From assembly GCF_000812945.1 (NCBI RefSeq), contig NZ_JSYM01000001.1, forward strand, positions 1,674,001-1,738,000: a stretch of 64,000 bases of DNA, given 5' to 3'. A program made the position numbers and the translations under genes. This DNA is from Flavobacterium sp. AED. Its GTDB lineage: Bacteria > Bacteroidota > Bacteroidia > Flavobacteriales > Flavobacteriaceae. Below are positions 1 to 9,377 of this stretch, one piece after another (within the stretch, counting starts at the first letter, position 1; each line of letters opens with the position of its first letter). The notes below the pieces were generated by a model, which was not told where the DNA came from, ran no database searches, and saw nothing but the letters and a program-made list of their open reading frames with translations.

Positions 1-1088
1 CCTATTCCCAACCCATTTTTTGTTCTGCCGGACACTTTTAAGGCATTGATAAGATTGATACTTGAAGGATTGTCAATAATTTTTTCATTGCTCGCAATAG
101 TTGGATAATTTGATGGCCTTCCGCCAATTCTTCTGGAATAGAGTAGATTTCCTTTGCTGAATAAATCCGTTCCTTCTGTAAAAAAAGGTCTGTTCTCATT
201 AAATTGTTGTTCGAAAGGACCTAAATTCAAAATTTGATCATCATATTTTGTTTGGCCAAAATCAGGAATAAGTATGGCATCAAGAGTAAATGCGTCGTTT
301 ATGCCATATTTTATATCTAAACCACCTTTAATTGTACCCGTAGTTTTTTGTTGTGAATTTGCATTTACATAAAAAGAAGAATAGGGTAAAAGAAACAGTC
401 GGGTAGGTGTTTTTATATTTTCAATTCCTTCTAAAATACCAGTTTGTTGCGTAAAAGTTCCAATTTTTGAATCAATAAAATTCCAACTATATTTTTGCTG
501 ATCCCGTTTTATTTCTCTAAAAAAATTGAGTCCCCAAGTTTGTTTTTTCTCACCCGAAAAACGTAGTGCAGCATATGGAATTCGCATTTCAACTACCCAG
601 CCAAAATCGGTGATTACTGCTTTACTTTTCCAAACTGCGTCCCAAGAGTAATCTTCTCCATTTGTATCGGTTCCTATACAATCAGCTTGTCCATCCGATG
701 CGGAAACTATAAAGCGAAAATCTTGTTGCCCGTCATTATAACCATTTACAAAAACTCCAAAAATATCAGAAGCACCAAAATTATCTCTTTGTGAGATTTC
801 TTTCAATATTTTGTTAGGTTCATTATCATACATTAATGCGGCAACATATATGGCATCATTGTCATATAAAACTTTTATCTCAGTTTTTTTGTTTTCTGCA
901 ATGGGCTTACCATTGTCTGGTTCAAACATGATAAAGTCTTTAGCCACAGGAACTGATTTCCAAACATTTTCATCTAATTTTCCATCAATAGTTATATTGT
1001 CAGTGATGAATTTAGTTTGTAATATTTTTTTCTGGCTGTAGCCAAATAATGAAAAAAGGAGCGTGATTATAAGGAGTAATTTTCTCAT
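1..1088 (-). CDS. DUF5916 domain protein, 3' part cut off by window edge
   Basis: This is the N-terminal ~362 residues of a protein that continues beyond position 1. It begins with a signal peptide (MRKLLLIITLLFSLFGYSQ), followed by a carbohydrate-binding-like N-terminal region (about residues 22-190) and the start of a DUF5916 region that in this family forms an outer-membrane beta-barrel. It is strongly similar to the complete gene directly upstream: both contain NGYNDGQQDFRFFVS or a close variant, GIENIKTPTRLF, and NRPFFTEGTDLF followed by YSRRIGG. The pair is therefore a tandem duplication. The leader between the start codon and about 1131 is a run of near-repeats of TTGATTGATTT. Function is unknown; the family is usually annotated as a membrane-associated protein with hydrolase-like remnants. 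Confidence 0.85.
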   Translation of the reverse strand, partial: MRKLLLIITLLFSLFGYSQKKILQTKFITDNITIDGKLDENVWKSVPVAKDFIMFEPDNGKPIAENKKTEIKVLYDNDAIYVAALMYDNEPNKILKEISQRDNFGASDIFGVFVNGYNDGQQDFRFIVSASDGQADCIGTDTNGEDYSWDAVWKSKAVITDFGWVVEMRIPYAALRFSGEKKQTWGLNFFREIKRDQQKYSWNFIDSKIGTFTQQTGILEGIENIKTPTRLFLLPYSSFYVNANSQQKTTGTIKGGLDIKYGINDAFTLDAILIPDFGQTKYDDQILNLGPFEQQFNENRPFFTEGTDLFSKGNLLYSRRIGGRPSNYPTIASNEKIIDNPSSINLINALKVSGRTKNGLGI

Positions 1089-1230
1089 TTAATTTTGATT
1101 GATTTTGATTGAAGTTGATTGATTTTGATGATTGCTGTGATTCTTTTAATCGAATTAGAATAATAGACTGTACTTTTAAGAATTTGTTACAGTTTTTTTA
1201 ATAAAAAATTAAGCTGCGTTTCATTGCATA

Positions 1231-1274
1231 AAAAAATGAGATTGAAAACGAAGTGTTTTTCAATCTCATTTTAT
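1231..1274 (-). terminator. Rho-independent terminator after the complete DUF5916 gene
   Basis: A 16-bp perfect inverted repeat (AAAATGAGATTGAAAA at 1233 and its complement ending at 1272) with an 8-base loop is followed on the minus strand by a T run. It lies between the two DUF5916 genes and suggests that they are transcribed separately. Confidence 0.75.
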
Positions 1275-1291
1275 GACGCATTCTTTTTGGG

Positions 1292-3685
1292 TTAAAATTT
1301 ACTTTTCACCACATTATAATCAATAAAGTAACGAAGACTAATGGAAAAAATAGTAGTCAGGTTACTGTCAAAAACATTTTTGAAATTAGTGGATAAATCT
1401 TTTTGAACATTTCGAGTACTTTCGAGTGCATAGTTGCGGTATAAAATAGAGATTTCACTACCTGGAGCAAACCACCAAGAATACGATAAATCAAAATTCC
1501 AGGAATTAAAATTTCTGTTTTTATTTAATGAATAAGCATTATTTTGAACTAAATAACCATTGTCCTCTAAAGTTAGAAATTGATGATTTTGAGAATAGGA
1601 CCAGTAATAACGAGCTGTCAAGTTTAGCGTCATTTTATTGTTTATGGCATATTTACCAGTAACGTCATTCTGTAATATTTCTCTGTTGCGCTCTGCAAAA
1701 ATGATTCCCGTGTTGTCTTGGTCCACCCAACCTCTGTCGTTTGTCTTGCGGGTATAATCTAATATGTAAGAAAGTGAAAATTTGTCATTAAATCTGTATT
1801 TTGGACCTACAGCGAGTCCGTAAGTAATTCTTCCTTCTTGATCATATAATGTGAAAGATGGGGTGAAGTCAAAAGTAAAAGCATTGTTACTATTGAATTC
1901 GGTTCCAAAATAAGATGCTATTCTTCTTGGAATTTGGAGGTATCTGCCGTTTGTGCGTGGTTCATAAAAATCGAACGTTTCAAATGGATTTATTATTAAA
2001 GCAAATTCAAAATAATCATTTTTTTTAGATGTAGCTTTAATTACTGTTTTATACCAACCTTCTTGTATTTTTCCAGTTGTGTTTTGCAGTTCTAAATTTA
2101 ATTCTTGTTCGACTTTGAAGGTATTGAATGTTTTAGTTGGATTTAAAATTCTATAGCTAGCATTAGCTAATGCATTGTGATAATTGGTGTAAAAAATAAT
2201 TCCTAAGTCATTTATATCATAATCCTTAGATATGTATTTCCCAGAAAGTAAGTATCTATATCTTCCACTTGTTTTTGCAAAGTTTAATGAGGTTTTAAAG
2301 CCATTGTAATCTTGAACTGTATTGATAGCACTGTATTTGAAATCACCATATAAATTATAGGTATTTGATTTTGTGTTTAAATCGAATAATAATGCTGAAA
2401 CATTAGCGTCTCTGAAGTCGCCATAACGAGTTGTATTTGTATTTACAAATGAAACCGATGAATTTTGATTAAAACGTTGGTCTAAAACCAATATATTATA
2501 ATTGGTAAGTGGTTCTATGACTTCTTTTCTGGTTTCATTTGTATCATTATCACGAATAGTAGCGTATGTTTTTTTTGTGACAGCATTCAAAAAACCAATT
2601 CCGAGGCCTTTTTCTGTCCTTCCGGAAACTTTTACTGCATTAAGTAAGTTAACTGTGTTAGGATAATTTATTATTTCTTCATTTGCGTCAATTACTGGTT
2701 CTGTTATTGGTGATCCACCAATTCTTCTGGAATAAAACAAACCTCCTTTATTGAATAAATCAGTTCCTTCTGTAAAAAAAGGCCTGTTTTCATCCAGTTT
2801 TTGTTCAAAAGGTTCTAGGTTTAAAATAGCATTGTCAAATTTAGTCTGTCCAAAATCTGGGACCACGATAGCATCCAATGTAAAGGAATCATTGATTCCG
2901 TATTTTATATCTAAACCAGCTTTAAAAGTAGTTCCCGAAGCGATATCATTTTCCTGGTAATATGCAGATGAATAAGGTATAAAAAAGAGTCGGGTAGGTG
3001 TTTTTATATTTTCAATTCCTTGAAGAATCCCCGCCTGTGTAATTACAGCTCCAATTTTTGTATCAACACGATTCCATGTGTATTTTTGATTGTCGCGTTT
3101 TATTTCACGCATAAAATTCAAACCCCAAGTTTGTTTTTTAGTATTCGAAAATCGTAAAGCTGCATAAGGGATTTTCATTTCGACTGTCCAGCCATAATCA
3201 GTTATTGCTGTTTTGCTATACCATATAGCATCCCATGTAAAATCTTCGCTTTCCTCTATTGCTAAACAATCTGATTGAACTCCTGCTGAACTTACAAAAA
3301 AGCGAAAGTCTTGCTGTCCGTCATTGAATCCATTAATGTTAACTGAAAAGTTATCTGAAACTCCAAAAACATCTCGTTTTGTAATTTCTTTTTTTATTTT
3401 ATTGGGTTCATCATCGTATAAAGTAGCAGCAATATAAATAGCATTGTTGTCATAAAGTATTCTAACTTCCGTTTTCTTAGCGGTGCTTATTGGTTTTCCA
3501 TTATCAGGTTCAAACATTACAAAATCGGTAGCTACCGAGCTTGTTTTCCAAATTTCCTCATTAATTTCCCCGTCAATGGTGATGTTTTCTGAAATAGATT
3601 TTGTTAAAAGAATCTTTTTTTGGCCATAGCTATTGAAACTATAGAAAATTAATATAATTAGGATTGTGAAATGCAATTTGAACAT
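1292..3685 (-). CDS. DUF5916 domain outer-membrane protein
   Basis: A 797-residue secreted protein with a signal peptide ending at NSYGQ. Residues about 22-230 resemble the carbohydrate-binding-like domain placed before DUF5916 (ITIDGEINEEIW, then WTVEMKIPYAALRFS). The rest is rich in alternating aromatic and polar residues, as in a beta-barrel, and ends in an aromatic-rich strand (FSISLRYFIDYN). Length fits the family. It is a paralogue of the truncated gene downstream. Enzymatic activity is not established for the family. I call it an outer-membrane protein with good confidence and leave its substrate open. Confidence 0.85.
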   Translation of the reverse strand: MFKLHFTILIILIFYSFNSYGQKKILLTKSISENITIDGEINEEIWKTSSVATDFVMFEPDNGKPISTAKKTEVRILYDNNAIYIAATLYDDEPNKIKKEITKRDVFGVSDNFSVNINGFNDGQQDFRFFVSSAGVQSDCLAIEESEDFTWDAIWYSKTAITDYGWTVEMKIPYAALRFSNTKKQTWGLNFMREIKRDNQKYTWNRVDTKIGAVITQAGILQGIENIKTPTRLFFIPYSSAYYQENDIASGTTFKAGLDIKYGINDSFTLDAIVVPDFGQTKFDNAILNLEPFEQKLDENRPFFTEGTDLFNKGGLFYSRRIGGSPITEPVIDANEEIINYPNTVNLLNAVKVSGRTEKGLGIGFLNAVTKKTYATIRDNDTNETRKEVIEPLTNYNILVLDQRFNQNSSVSFVNTNTTRYGDFRDANVSALLFDLNTKSNTYNLYGDFKYSAINTVQDYNGFKTSLNFAKTSGRYRYLLSGKYISKDYDINDLGIIFYTNYHNALANASYRILNPTKTFNTFKVEQELNLELQNTTGKIQEGWYKTVIKATSKKNDYFEFALIINPFETFDFYEPRTNGRYLQIPRRIASYFGTEFNSNNAFTFDFTPSFTLYDQEGRITYGLAVGPKYRFNDKFSLSYILDYTRKTNDRGWVDQDNTGIIFAERNREILQNDVTGKYAINNKMTLNLTARYYWSYSQNHQFLTLEDNGYLVQNNAYSLNKNRNFNSWNFDLSYSWWFAPGSEISILYRNYALESTRNVQKDLSTNFKNVFDSNLTTIFSISLRYFIDYNVVKSKF

Positions 3686-3706
3686 AAATTAGTATTGTAT
3701 ATAAAC

Positions 3707-3714
3707 AAAAATAA
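3707..3714 (-). promoter_or_regulatory. Probable -7 box for the DUF5916 gene
   Basis: CAAAAATA on the plus strand reads TATTTTTG on the minus strand and fits TAnnTTTG, 22 bases before the start codon. A second match lies at 3716-3723. No convincing TTG was found upstream. Confidence 0.4.
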
Positions 3715-3830
3715 CAAAATTAACATAGAAAGTGATTTTATTATGATTTTTTGCTCAATATTTTCAGCACTTAATTCGTTATAGAGGTCTAAAGTTTTGT
3801 TAATTCCTTTTTAATTCTTGTTTTTTGAAG

Positions 3831-3838
3831 TACGTTTG
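3831..3838 (+). promoter_or_regulatory. Probable -7 box for the L,D-transpeptidase-like gene
   Basis: TACGTTTG matches the Bacteroidota TAnnTTTG box and lies 35 bases before the ATG at 3874. The -33 element is not obvious. Confidence 0.45.
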
Positions 3839-3873
3839 TAATCCCAAATTAGTTTATAACTTAAAGATATTCA

Positions 3874-4596
3874 ATGATTTATAAGATATTTCCTGCTATT
3901 TTGTTTATGCTGGTTTCATTCACTCCAAGCAAAACAAGTTTTTCTGAGCCAAAGAGTATTAAATCAGTAGTTTATGCCAAAACGGTAAAATCTAGTGCTG
4001 AAGCTACTATTGAAATGGCATATAATAATTTGCATTCCAACGAATTTGCCTTACCTAAATTTGAAGGTTTTTCAGAAGCTTTAAAAGGGTATTATTTGTT
4101 GAAAGAAAAAGGATTCATTAAGAAAGATATTTTAACTTTAGTTGATTTTAGTTTATCATCCAATACCAAAAGGCTTTGGGTTATTAACCTGACAACAGGT
4201 GAAATCTTGTTCAATACGCTTGTTGCACATGGGAGAAATACTGGCGATGAATTTGCTTCTACTTTTTCAAATTCAGCCGAATCCTATAAAAGCAGTTTAG
4301 GTTTTTATGCAACTGGTGAAATCTATAGCGGTAAACATGGGATGTCACTAAAATTAGATGGTTTAGAAAAAGGAGTAAATGACAATGCAAGAGCAAGAGG
4401 CGTGGTTATGCATGCGGCTGAATATGTTTCTAATTCGTTTATTAAAAACAATCATAGATTAGGAAGAAGTCAAGGTTGTCCAGCTGTGCCAGTAGAATTG
4501 TCTAAAGATATAATCAATGCAATAAAAGACAAATCATGTTTCTTTATTTATCATCCATCAAGAGCATTTAAATTGGAATCAGAGTTAGTTTCTTAA
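3874..4596 (+). CDS. Murein L,D-transpeptidase catalytic domain protein (YkuD_2 type)
   Basis: A 240-residue exported protein with an N-terminal signal-like segment. The region around VVMHAAEYVS (His180) and SQGCPAVPVE (Cys202) matches the catalytic His and Cys of the YkuD_2 family, small periplasmic proteins thought to act on peptidoglycan cross-links. Both predicted catalytic residues are present. The gene converges on and overlaps by 12 bp a second transpeptidase of a different family on the opposite strand. Whether this family cross-links peptides or attaches proteins to peptidoglycan is not settled, so the exact reaction is inferred. Confidence 0.8.
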   Translation: MIYKIFPAILFMLVSFTPSKTSFSEPKSIKSVVYAKTVKSSAEATIEMAYNNLHSNEFALPKFEGFSEALKGYYLLKEKGFIKKDILTLVDFSLSSNTKRLWVINLTTGEILFNTLVAHGRNTGDEFASTFSNSAESYKSSLGFYATGEIYSGKHGMSLKLDGLEKGVNDNARARGVVMHAAEYVSNSFIKNNHRLGRSQGCPAVPVELSKDIINAIKDKSCFFIYHPSRAFKLESELVS

Positions 4597-6174
4597 TTTA
4601 TTGTATAAATCAACGTCAAGATTATAAATGTCATCTCTAAAAATTAATTTATTATTGTCACTCCAAGCAGTCCAATACAATAAATGAAAGGAAACATCTT
4701 TTTTTATTTTGACAAATTTTGTTTTTTCGTTTTGTAATGTAGTTGTGATTTTTTCTAAGTTCCAATTGACGGGGTCATTCAGTAAATATTCCGTTAATTC
4801 CAACGGATTATCAACCCTGACGCAACCTGAGCTCAACGAGCGATCAATTTTATCAAAATAATCCCTGTGATTTGTATCGTGTAAGTAAACAGAGAAACGA
4901 TTTGGGAAAATAATTTTCACCATACCTAGAGAATTAAAAGTTCCCGGATTTTGTACATAGCGGTAACTTTTTGCTTGAGATAATTGCCATTCATAAGGAC
5001 TTACTATTCTTCCGTCACTATCATATATCTTAATGTTTGAATTTATTAAATAGCTTCTGCTTTTTAAAATTGCTGGAATAACATCTTCTCTTAAAATAGT
5101 TGGTGGAACCGTCCATGTTGGATTAAAAACGACCTGAATTAATTTAGAACTTAGGATTGGAGTTTTTCTTTTAGCTCTTCCCACAATTACTCTGTGTGTT
5201 CTCAAAGTGTCTTTGTCTTTAACTAAAGTCAATCTGTAATCGGGAATGTTAATGATTACGTATTCTTTACCCATTTCTTTTGGATACCATTTCCAGCGCT
5301 CGAGATTGACAATAATTTGATGGATACGTTGTTCTTTTGAAAAATTTAGAGAAGCTATTGTTGCTTCTCTGATAATTTCGTCATGAGCTAAACCATGACG
5401 GGCTTGAAACCTTTTTACCGCCATTACGGTTTCTTCGTCATAAATTGGTGTCAAAGTGTCTTTAGGCAGTAAATCTTTCCAATAAATTAATCTTTTTTTG
5501 ATGTCAATTATGGAACGATTAGTATCGTTTGGAGAAATTCTCTCGGTAATTTTTAAATTTTTGAAATTGTATTTAGGAAAACTTTGAATCAGTTTAAGCG
5601 CCTTTTTTAATCTTTTGTAAACAATGTGACTGGGTTTTAATTGTTCTATTTTATAGGCTAATGAGTCGCTTTTTAGTAATTGAGTGACAGTTTCGTTTAG
5701 ATTAATATCGTTTTCTTTTAAATCCCAGTTTTTATATAGTCTTCTTGGGTTTAATGCCCCATTTGTTAGATGTGAAATGTATTTTTCAAGACTGGAAGTT
5801 AGTAAAATATCATATTTTGCTAAATCTATAGTATCTAGAGTTGCTGATTTTTTTTCAAATTCAAGTAGTTTTTTTACTTTATAATCCTCTGGATTTAATC
5901 CTTCTTCGTCAGATTTAAGAAGTTCTTCTAAAATTATTTTTCTCTTTTCGTCAGATTGCCAAACGGTTTTGTATTCAGTCGATTTGTAAAAATTGAAAAG
6001 CGTTTTATCGTTAAAAGAGGTTAGTAGAGTAGTGTCAATTCTAATTGATTTACTTTCAGGGATGACATAGGAATTTGGAATCTCTTTTTTCAAGATTACC
6101 TCGCTTTTCAGTTCTTCCTTTTTACAACTTATGACTGAATACAGCAATAATATTAGAAATAACTTATTCATCAT
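4585..6174 (-). CDS. L,D-transpeptidase with peptidoglycan-binding domain (YcbB-like)
   Basis: A 529-residue predicted lipoprotein (lipobox SVISC, Cys17). It has a scaffold region, a peptidoglycan-binding domain around residues 245-280 (ETVMAVKRFQARHG), and a YkuD catalytic domain at about 300-470 with His432 (YLHDTNH) and Cys451 (SSGCVRVDNP). The order matches the YcbB/LdtD type, which makes meso-DAP to meso-DAP (3-3) cross-links. This agrees with the DNPR motif of MurE in this window, which indicates meso-DAP peptidoglycan. Two ATG codons are adjacent at the start (6174 and 6171). Upstream lies a decayed acetyltransferase gene that ends inside the first codons of this one. Confidence 0.88.
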   Translation of the reverse strand: MMNKLFLILLLYSVISCKKEELKSEVILKKEIPNSYVIPESKSIRIDTTLLTSFNDKTLFNFYKSTEYKTVWQSDEKRKIILEELLKSDEEGLNPEDYKVKKLLEFEKKSATLDTIDLAKYDILLTSSLEKYISHLTNGALNPRRLYKNWDLKENDINLNETVTQLLKSDSLAYKIEQLKPSHIVYKRLKKALKLIQSFPKYNFKNLKITERISPNDTNRSIIDIKKRLIYWKDLLPKDTLTPIYDEETVMAVKRFQARHGLAHDEIIREATIASLNFSKEQRIHQIIVNLERWKWYPKEMGKEYVIINIPDYRLTLVKDKDTLRTHRVIVGRAKRKTPILSSKLIQVVFNPTWTVPPTILREDVIPAILKSRSYLINSNIKIYDSDGRIVSPYEWQLSQAKSYRYVQNPGTFNSLGMVKIIFPNRFSVYLHDTNHRDYFDKIDRSLSSGCVRVDNPLELTEYLLNDPVNWNLEKITTTLQNEKTKFVKIKKDVSFHLLYWTAWSDNNKLIFRDDIYNLDVDLYNKLRN

Positions 6175-6604
6175 TTATTTTTTTAAGCATGACAACGTGT
6201 TCTCGAACTTCTTTTATTTGTAAAAGCAATCCTTTTATTTGATAGCCTATTTTCTCATAGAAACAATTGGTTCTGTCCTAGCATTAAACCAAATTGAATT
6301 GCACTTTGTCTTTACTATATTTCCTATAACTGAGAATGAGTTTCTCGCTGAAACCTTTTTTTGAGATTGTTCTAAAACTCCCATTCCCCGAATTTGAAAC
6401 TGTTTTTCACATCAAATAAATCGTTTTTTGTTTCTAATATTGAAATGATTCAATGAGATTATTCTTGTCAAACAAGCCAAAACGGGCGGTAGTCTCTAAA
6501 TTGTTACCGTCGAAATGACAACAATCTATCGATTTATAAGCTTTGAGTACAGGATATCTTACCAAAAATGTCTCCAATGCAGAGATTTATTTGATGTTTT
6601 GGAT
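6164..6604 (-). pseudogene. Decayed GNAT-family N-acetyltransferase gene
   Basis: No intact frame exists here, but reading the minus strand across frames recovers an ordered GNAT-like protein. First come ETFLVRYPVL and CHFDGNNLETTARFGLF (about 6576-6470), then LETKNDLFDVKN, then GNIVKTKCNSIWFNAR (about 6340-6280), then FYEKIGYQIKG (6262-6230) and a tail ending VVMLKKINDE at 6164. The pieces fall in at least three frames with in-frame stops. The central IWFNAR and FYEKIGY strings are typical of the acetyl-CoA binding end of GNAT enzymes. The last codons overlap the start of the L,D-transpeptidase gene, so the intact ancestor was probably its operon partner. Confidence 0.7.
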
Positions 6605-6719
6605 TCTTTTTTTTTAGCCTAATAAAGGTATAATATTTTCATATTAAATTCTTTATGATTTATATCGGCTTTGTTAAAAAAGATTGTGGGGAGTGGTTTG
6701 TGATTTTTCAGAAAAAAAA

Positions 6720-6752
6720 CTTGCATTGAAGCAGAATTATTATTTATATTTG
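6720..6752 (+). promoter_or_regulatory. Promoter of the tRNA-Gly pair
   Basis: TTG at 6721-6723 and TATATTTG at 6745-6752 are separated by 21 bases, matching the Bacteroidota consensus. The first tRNA begins 13 bases after the box. Confidence 0.65.
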
Positions 6753-6765
6753 CACCGTTGTTAAT

Positions 6766-6838
<73 letters not shown>

Positions 6839-6842
6839 CTAA

Positions 6843-6872
6843 AACCTCAAATTTTGGTTTGAGGTTTTTTAT
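6843..6872 (+). terminator. Terminator after first tRNA-Gly
   Basis: Stem AACCTCAAA/TTTGAGGTT with a 6-base loop and a T run, placed between the two tRNA genes. Confidence 0.75.
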
Positions 6873-6886
6873 TTAAATTTTGTCAT

Positions 6887-6959
<73 letters not shown>

Positions 6960-6964
6960 CTTTA

Positions 6965-6996
6965 AAGCCGAAACTTAATTGTTTCGGCTTTTTTAT
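6965..6996 (+). terminator. Terminator after second tRNA-Gly
   Basis: Stem AAGCCGAAAC/GTTTCGGCTT with a 6-base loop followed by T residues. The convergent pepE gene ends 23 bases beyond, so it may act on both strands. Confidence 0.75.
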
Positions 6997-7018
6997 TTAG
7001 TATAAATTCGTTTCTGTA

Positions 7019-7726
7019 TTATTTTATAGAACTCAAATCGCTTCCGCTTTCTAATTCTTCCGCTATTTTGTTTTGTCTAAAAAGTCTCGCTGACAAATTC
7101 CCTCTTAAGATTGTTTTTTCGCCTTGAACCTCTAGCCAGCTTCCTTCTCGTAATCCTAAAACAGGAATGGTATTAAATGCATGAAATTCTTTGATTCGTG
7201 TTTCGCGCGTTTCACCCATATGTGTTGACTGCGAATCAGCATCTAAATAATGTGGATTCAAATTAAAAGGAATTAGTCCCAATGTTTGAAAACTCGGGGG
7301 ATAAATAATAGGCATATCATTAGTGGTTTGCATCGTTAGTCCGCAGATGTTACTTCCTGCACTCGTTCCTAAGTAAGGAGTTCCTTTTTTAACGGTATCA
7401 GCGAGAACAGTCATGACTTTGTTTTTATACAATTGTGAAACCAGTAAAAAAGTATTACCGCCTCCGGTGAAAATTCCTTCTGCATTTTGAATAGCTTCTG
7501 CAGCATCTTCAAATTCATGAATTCCTTTTACGGTTTTGTTTATTTTGGCAAAAGCCAAAGCAACTTTTGATGTGTATTCCTCATGCGAAATGCCTCCAGA
7601 ACGGGCATAGGGAATAAAAAGTATGGTTTTACAATTTAGAAAATGCAAGCTTAATCTAGGTAATAAGTAGTCTAAATAATCTCCATCATGTAGTATAGAT
7701 GTACTGGCGATAATTATGTTTTTCAT
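7019..7726 (-). CDS. pepE: Dipeptidase E (alpha-aspartyl dipeptidase)
   Basis: A 235-residue cytoplasmic protein of peptidase family S51. The nucleophile elbow GTSAGSN places the catalytic serine at residue 122. It follows the GGGNTFLL segment typical of PepE, and NPHYLD lies near the expected histidine. PepE removes N-terminal aspartate from dipeptides and some tripeptides. Length fits E. coli PepE (229). It is transcribed alone, convergent with the tRNA pair and divergent from the secreted-protein array. Confidence 0.9.
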   Translation of the reverse strand: MKNIIIASTSILHDGDYLDYLLPRLSLHFLNCKTILFIPYARSGGISHEEYTSKVALAFAKINKTVKGIHEFEDAAEAIQNAEGIFTGGGNTFLLVSQLYKNKVMTVLADTVKKGTPYLGTSAGSNICGLTMQTTNDMPIIYPPSFQTLGLIPFNLNPHYLDADSQSTHMGETRETRIKEFHAFNTIPVLGLREGSWLEVQGEKTILRGNLSARLFRQNKIAEELESGSDLSSIK

Positions 7727-7894
7727 TGTGTTTTATTTTGAAATAGTAAGTGTTAAAGGTATAAAATTGTCTATTTTAATGTTATGTTTTGCGTTTTTTA
7801 ATTAACATATTTTTACCAAGTCATTAGTAATTAATTTTGAAGAGAGTAAGATACTTTTACAATGTACCAATAATCGAAATTTGATTGTCATCTG

Positions 7895-8662
7895 ATGAGT
7901 AGAGTTGTTTGCCTTTTTTTTATTTTAGTTGCTTCCAAAGCCTTTGCTCAAGAACCCGTTCCGGTAAAATTGAAGGGAAAAGTTATTGCTGACATGTCAG
8001 ATCTGGAAGGAATTTATATTATAAATTTAAAAACTGAAAAAGCAGCAATTACTGAAAAAGGCGGTTATTTTACAATACCAGCTGTTCCAGGTGATACGCT
8101 GTTGTTTTCTGCTATGCAGTTCAAAGGTACTCAGGTGGTTTTAACACAAAAAACTTTTGAAAATGAATTGCTTTTTGTTAAAATGGAGCCTATCATGAAT
8201 CAATTAAAAGAGGTTATTGTTAGAAGGGGTTTTGATAATATCAATGCGGTTTCTCTTGGTATAATTCCAAAAGGACAAAAATCATATACTGTAGCTGAAC
8301 GTAAATTATATACCGCCACTGATCTTAATGCATCAGCAAGTTTGTCTGGAATGGCTGGTGGTTCAATTTCAGCTGATCCGTTGCTTAATTTTCTTTCCGG
8401 GAGAACACGCATGCTCAAAAAGCAATTGGAAGTAGAGAAAAAAGAATTTTATTTAAAGCAATTGGAAAATCTATTTGATATTGACCATTTTGTAAATAAA
8501 TTAAAAATCCCTTCTGAATATGTAAAAGGATTTGAGTATTTTGCAGTTGAAAATATTAAATTCACCAGAATTTTGGATACAAAAAATAAAACTACTATTG
8601 AATTTTTATTGGGCGAATTAGCTACAAAATATAACGAAATATTAGCCAGTGAAAATGAATAA
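7895..8662 (+). CDS. Secreted carboxypeptidase-like regulatory-domain protein, paralogue 1
   Basis: A 255-residue protein with a signal peptide ending at KAFAQ. Residues about 25-110 form a CarboxypepD_reg-like beta-sandwich (KLKGKVIADMSDLEG, GYFTIPAVPGDTLLFSAMQF, ELKEVIV-like end). The C-terminal half is a conserved but unnamed region with SLGIIPKGQKSYTVAERKLY and SGRTRMLKKQLEVEKK. It is similar along its whole length to the next gene, whose probable start lies inside this stop region. The domain is the one found at the N-terminus of SusC-like receptors, here without a barrel. Function unknown. Confidence 0.8.
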   Translation: MSRVVCLFFILVASKAFAQEPVPVKLKGKVIADMSDLEGIYIINLKTEKAAITEKGGYFTIPAVPGDTLLFSAMQFKGTQVVLTQKTFENELLFVKMEPIMNQLKEVIVRRGFDNINAVSLGIIPKGQKSYTVAERKLYTATDLNASASLSGMAGGSISADPLLNFLSGRTRMLKKQLEVEKKEFYLKQLENLFDIDHFVNKLKIPSEYVKGFEYFAVENIKFTRILDTKNKTTIEFLLGELATKYNEILASENE

Positions 8663-9377
8663 TACGTTACTTCTTTTTTTATTTTTCGTCACTACTATTA
8701 CTTTTGGGCAAGTTACTTTTGAAAAAGAAATTCGAGGGAAAATTAGTGCTGATACAATTGCAGTTGAAGGAATAAATATTGTCAATTCGTCAACTCAAAA
8801 AGCAACAACAACAGATAAGAATGGCTCTTTTTTACTATTTGTAAAAGAAGGGGATATTTTGATTTTTTCTGCTGTAAATCTTGTAACTTTACATAAGAGA
8901 ATAAATAAACAGGATTTAATGCAGGATATTCTTAAGATTCAAATGACTCCTAAAAGCATTGAACTAAAGGAAGTTATTGTTAATGAAAATCCACAAATAA
9001 CGTCTGAGAATTTAGGAATTATCCCTTATGGTCAAAAAAAATATACACCAGCAGAACGGAAATTATATACTGCAACTTCCGGTGGTGGGATTGATGGTTT
9101 ATTAAACACAATTTCAGGCCGTAAGGCGATGCTTAAAAAAGAGATACTAGTTGAAGGGAAAGAACAATCCTTAAACCGGCTTGTTCCAATTTTTGATGAT
9201 AAATATTATTCAGAAACTTTGAAAATACCGACTGATTATATCAAGGGGTTTCAATATTATTGCGTTGAAGATGCAAGTTTTACTGCGGCATTGAAATCTA
9301 AAAATAAAACGTTGATCATGTTTCTGATTGTTGGATTATCTGAAAACTATACTAAAATCATTACAAATGAAAAATAA
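8655..9377 (+). CDS. Secreted carboxypeptidase-like regulatory-domain protein, paralogue 2
   Basis: About 240 residues, with a signal peptide (LFFVTTITFGQ), the same beta-sandwich (EIRGKISADTIAVEGINIV) and the same C-terminal region as its neighbour (NLGIIPYGQKKYTPAERKLY, SGRKAMLKKEILVEGKEQ). I place the start at the ATG at 8655, 8 bp inside the previous gene, rather than the GTG at 8649, because it gives a cleaner signal peptide. The overlap suggests translational coupling. Function unknown. Confidence 0.8.
   Translation: MNNTLLLFLFFVTTITFGQVTFEKEIRGKISADTIAVEGINIVNSSTQKATTTDKNGSFLLFVKEGDILIFSAVNLVTLHKRINKQDLMQDILKIQMTPKSIELKEVIVNENPQITSENLGIIPYGQKKYTPAERKLYTATSGGGIDGLLNTISGRKAMLKKEILVEGKEQSLNRLVPIFDDKYYSETLKIPTDYIKGFQYYCVEDASFTAALKSKNKTLIMFLIVGLSENYTKIITNEK

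Noticed and set aside
811..1041. Plus-strand 76-residue open frame with hydrophobic character
   Set aside because: It is the complement of the conserved N-terminal region of the truncated DUF5916 gene.
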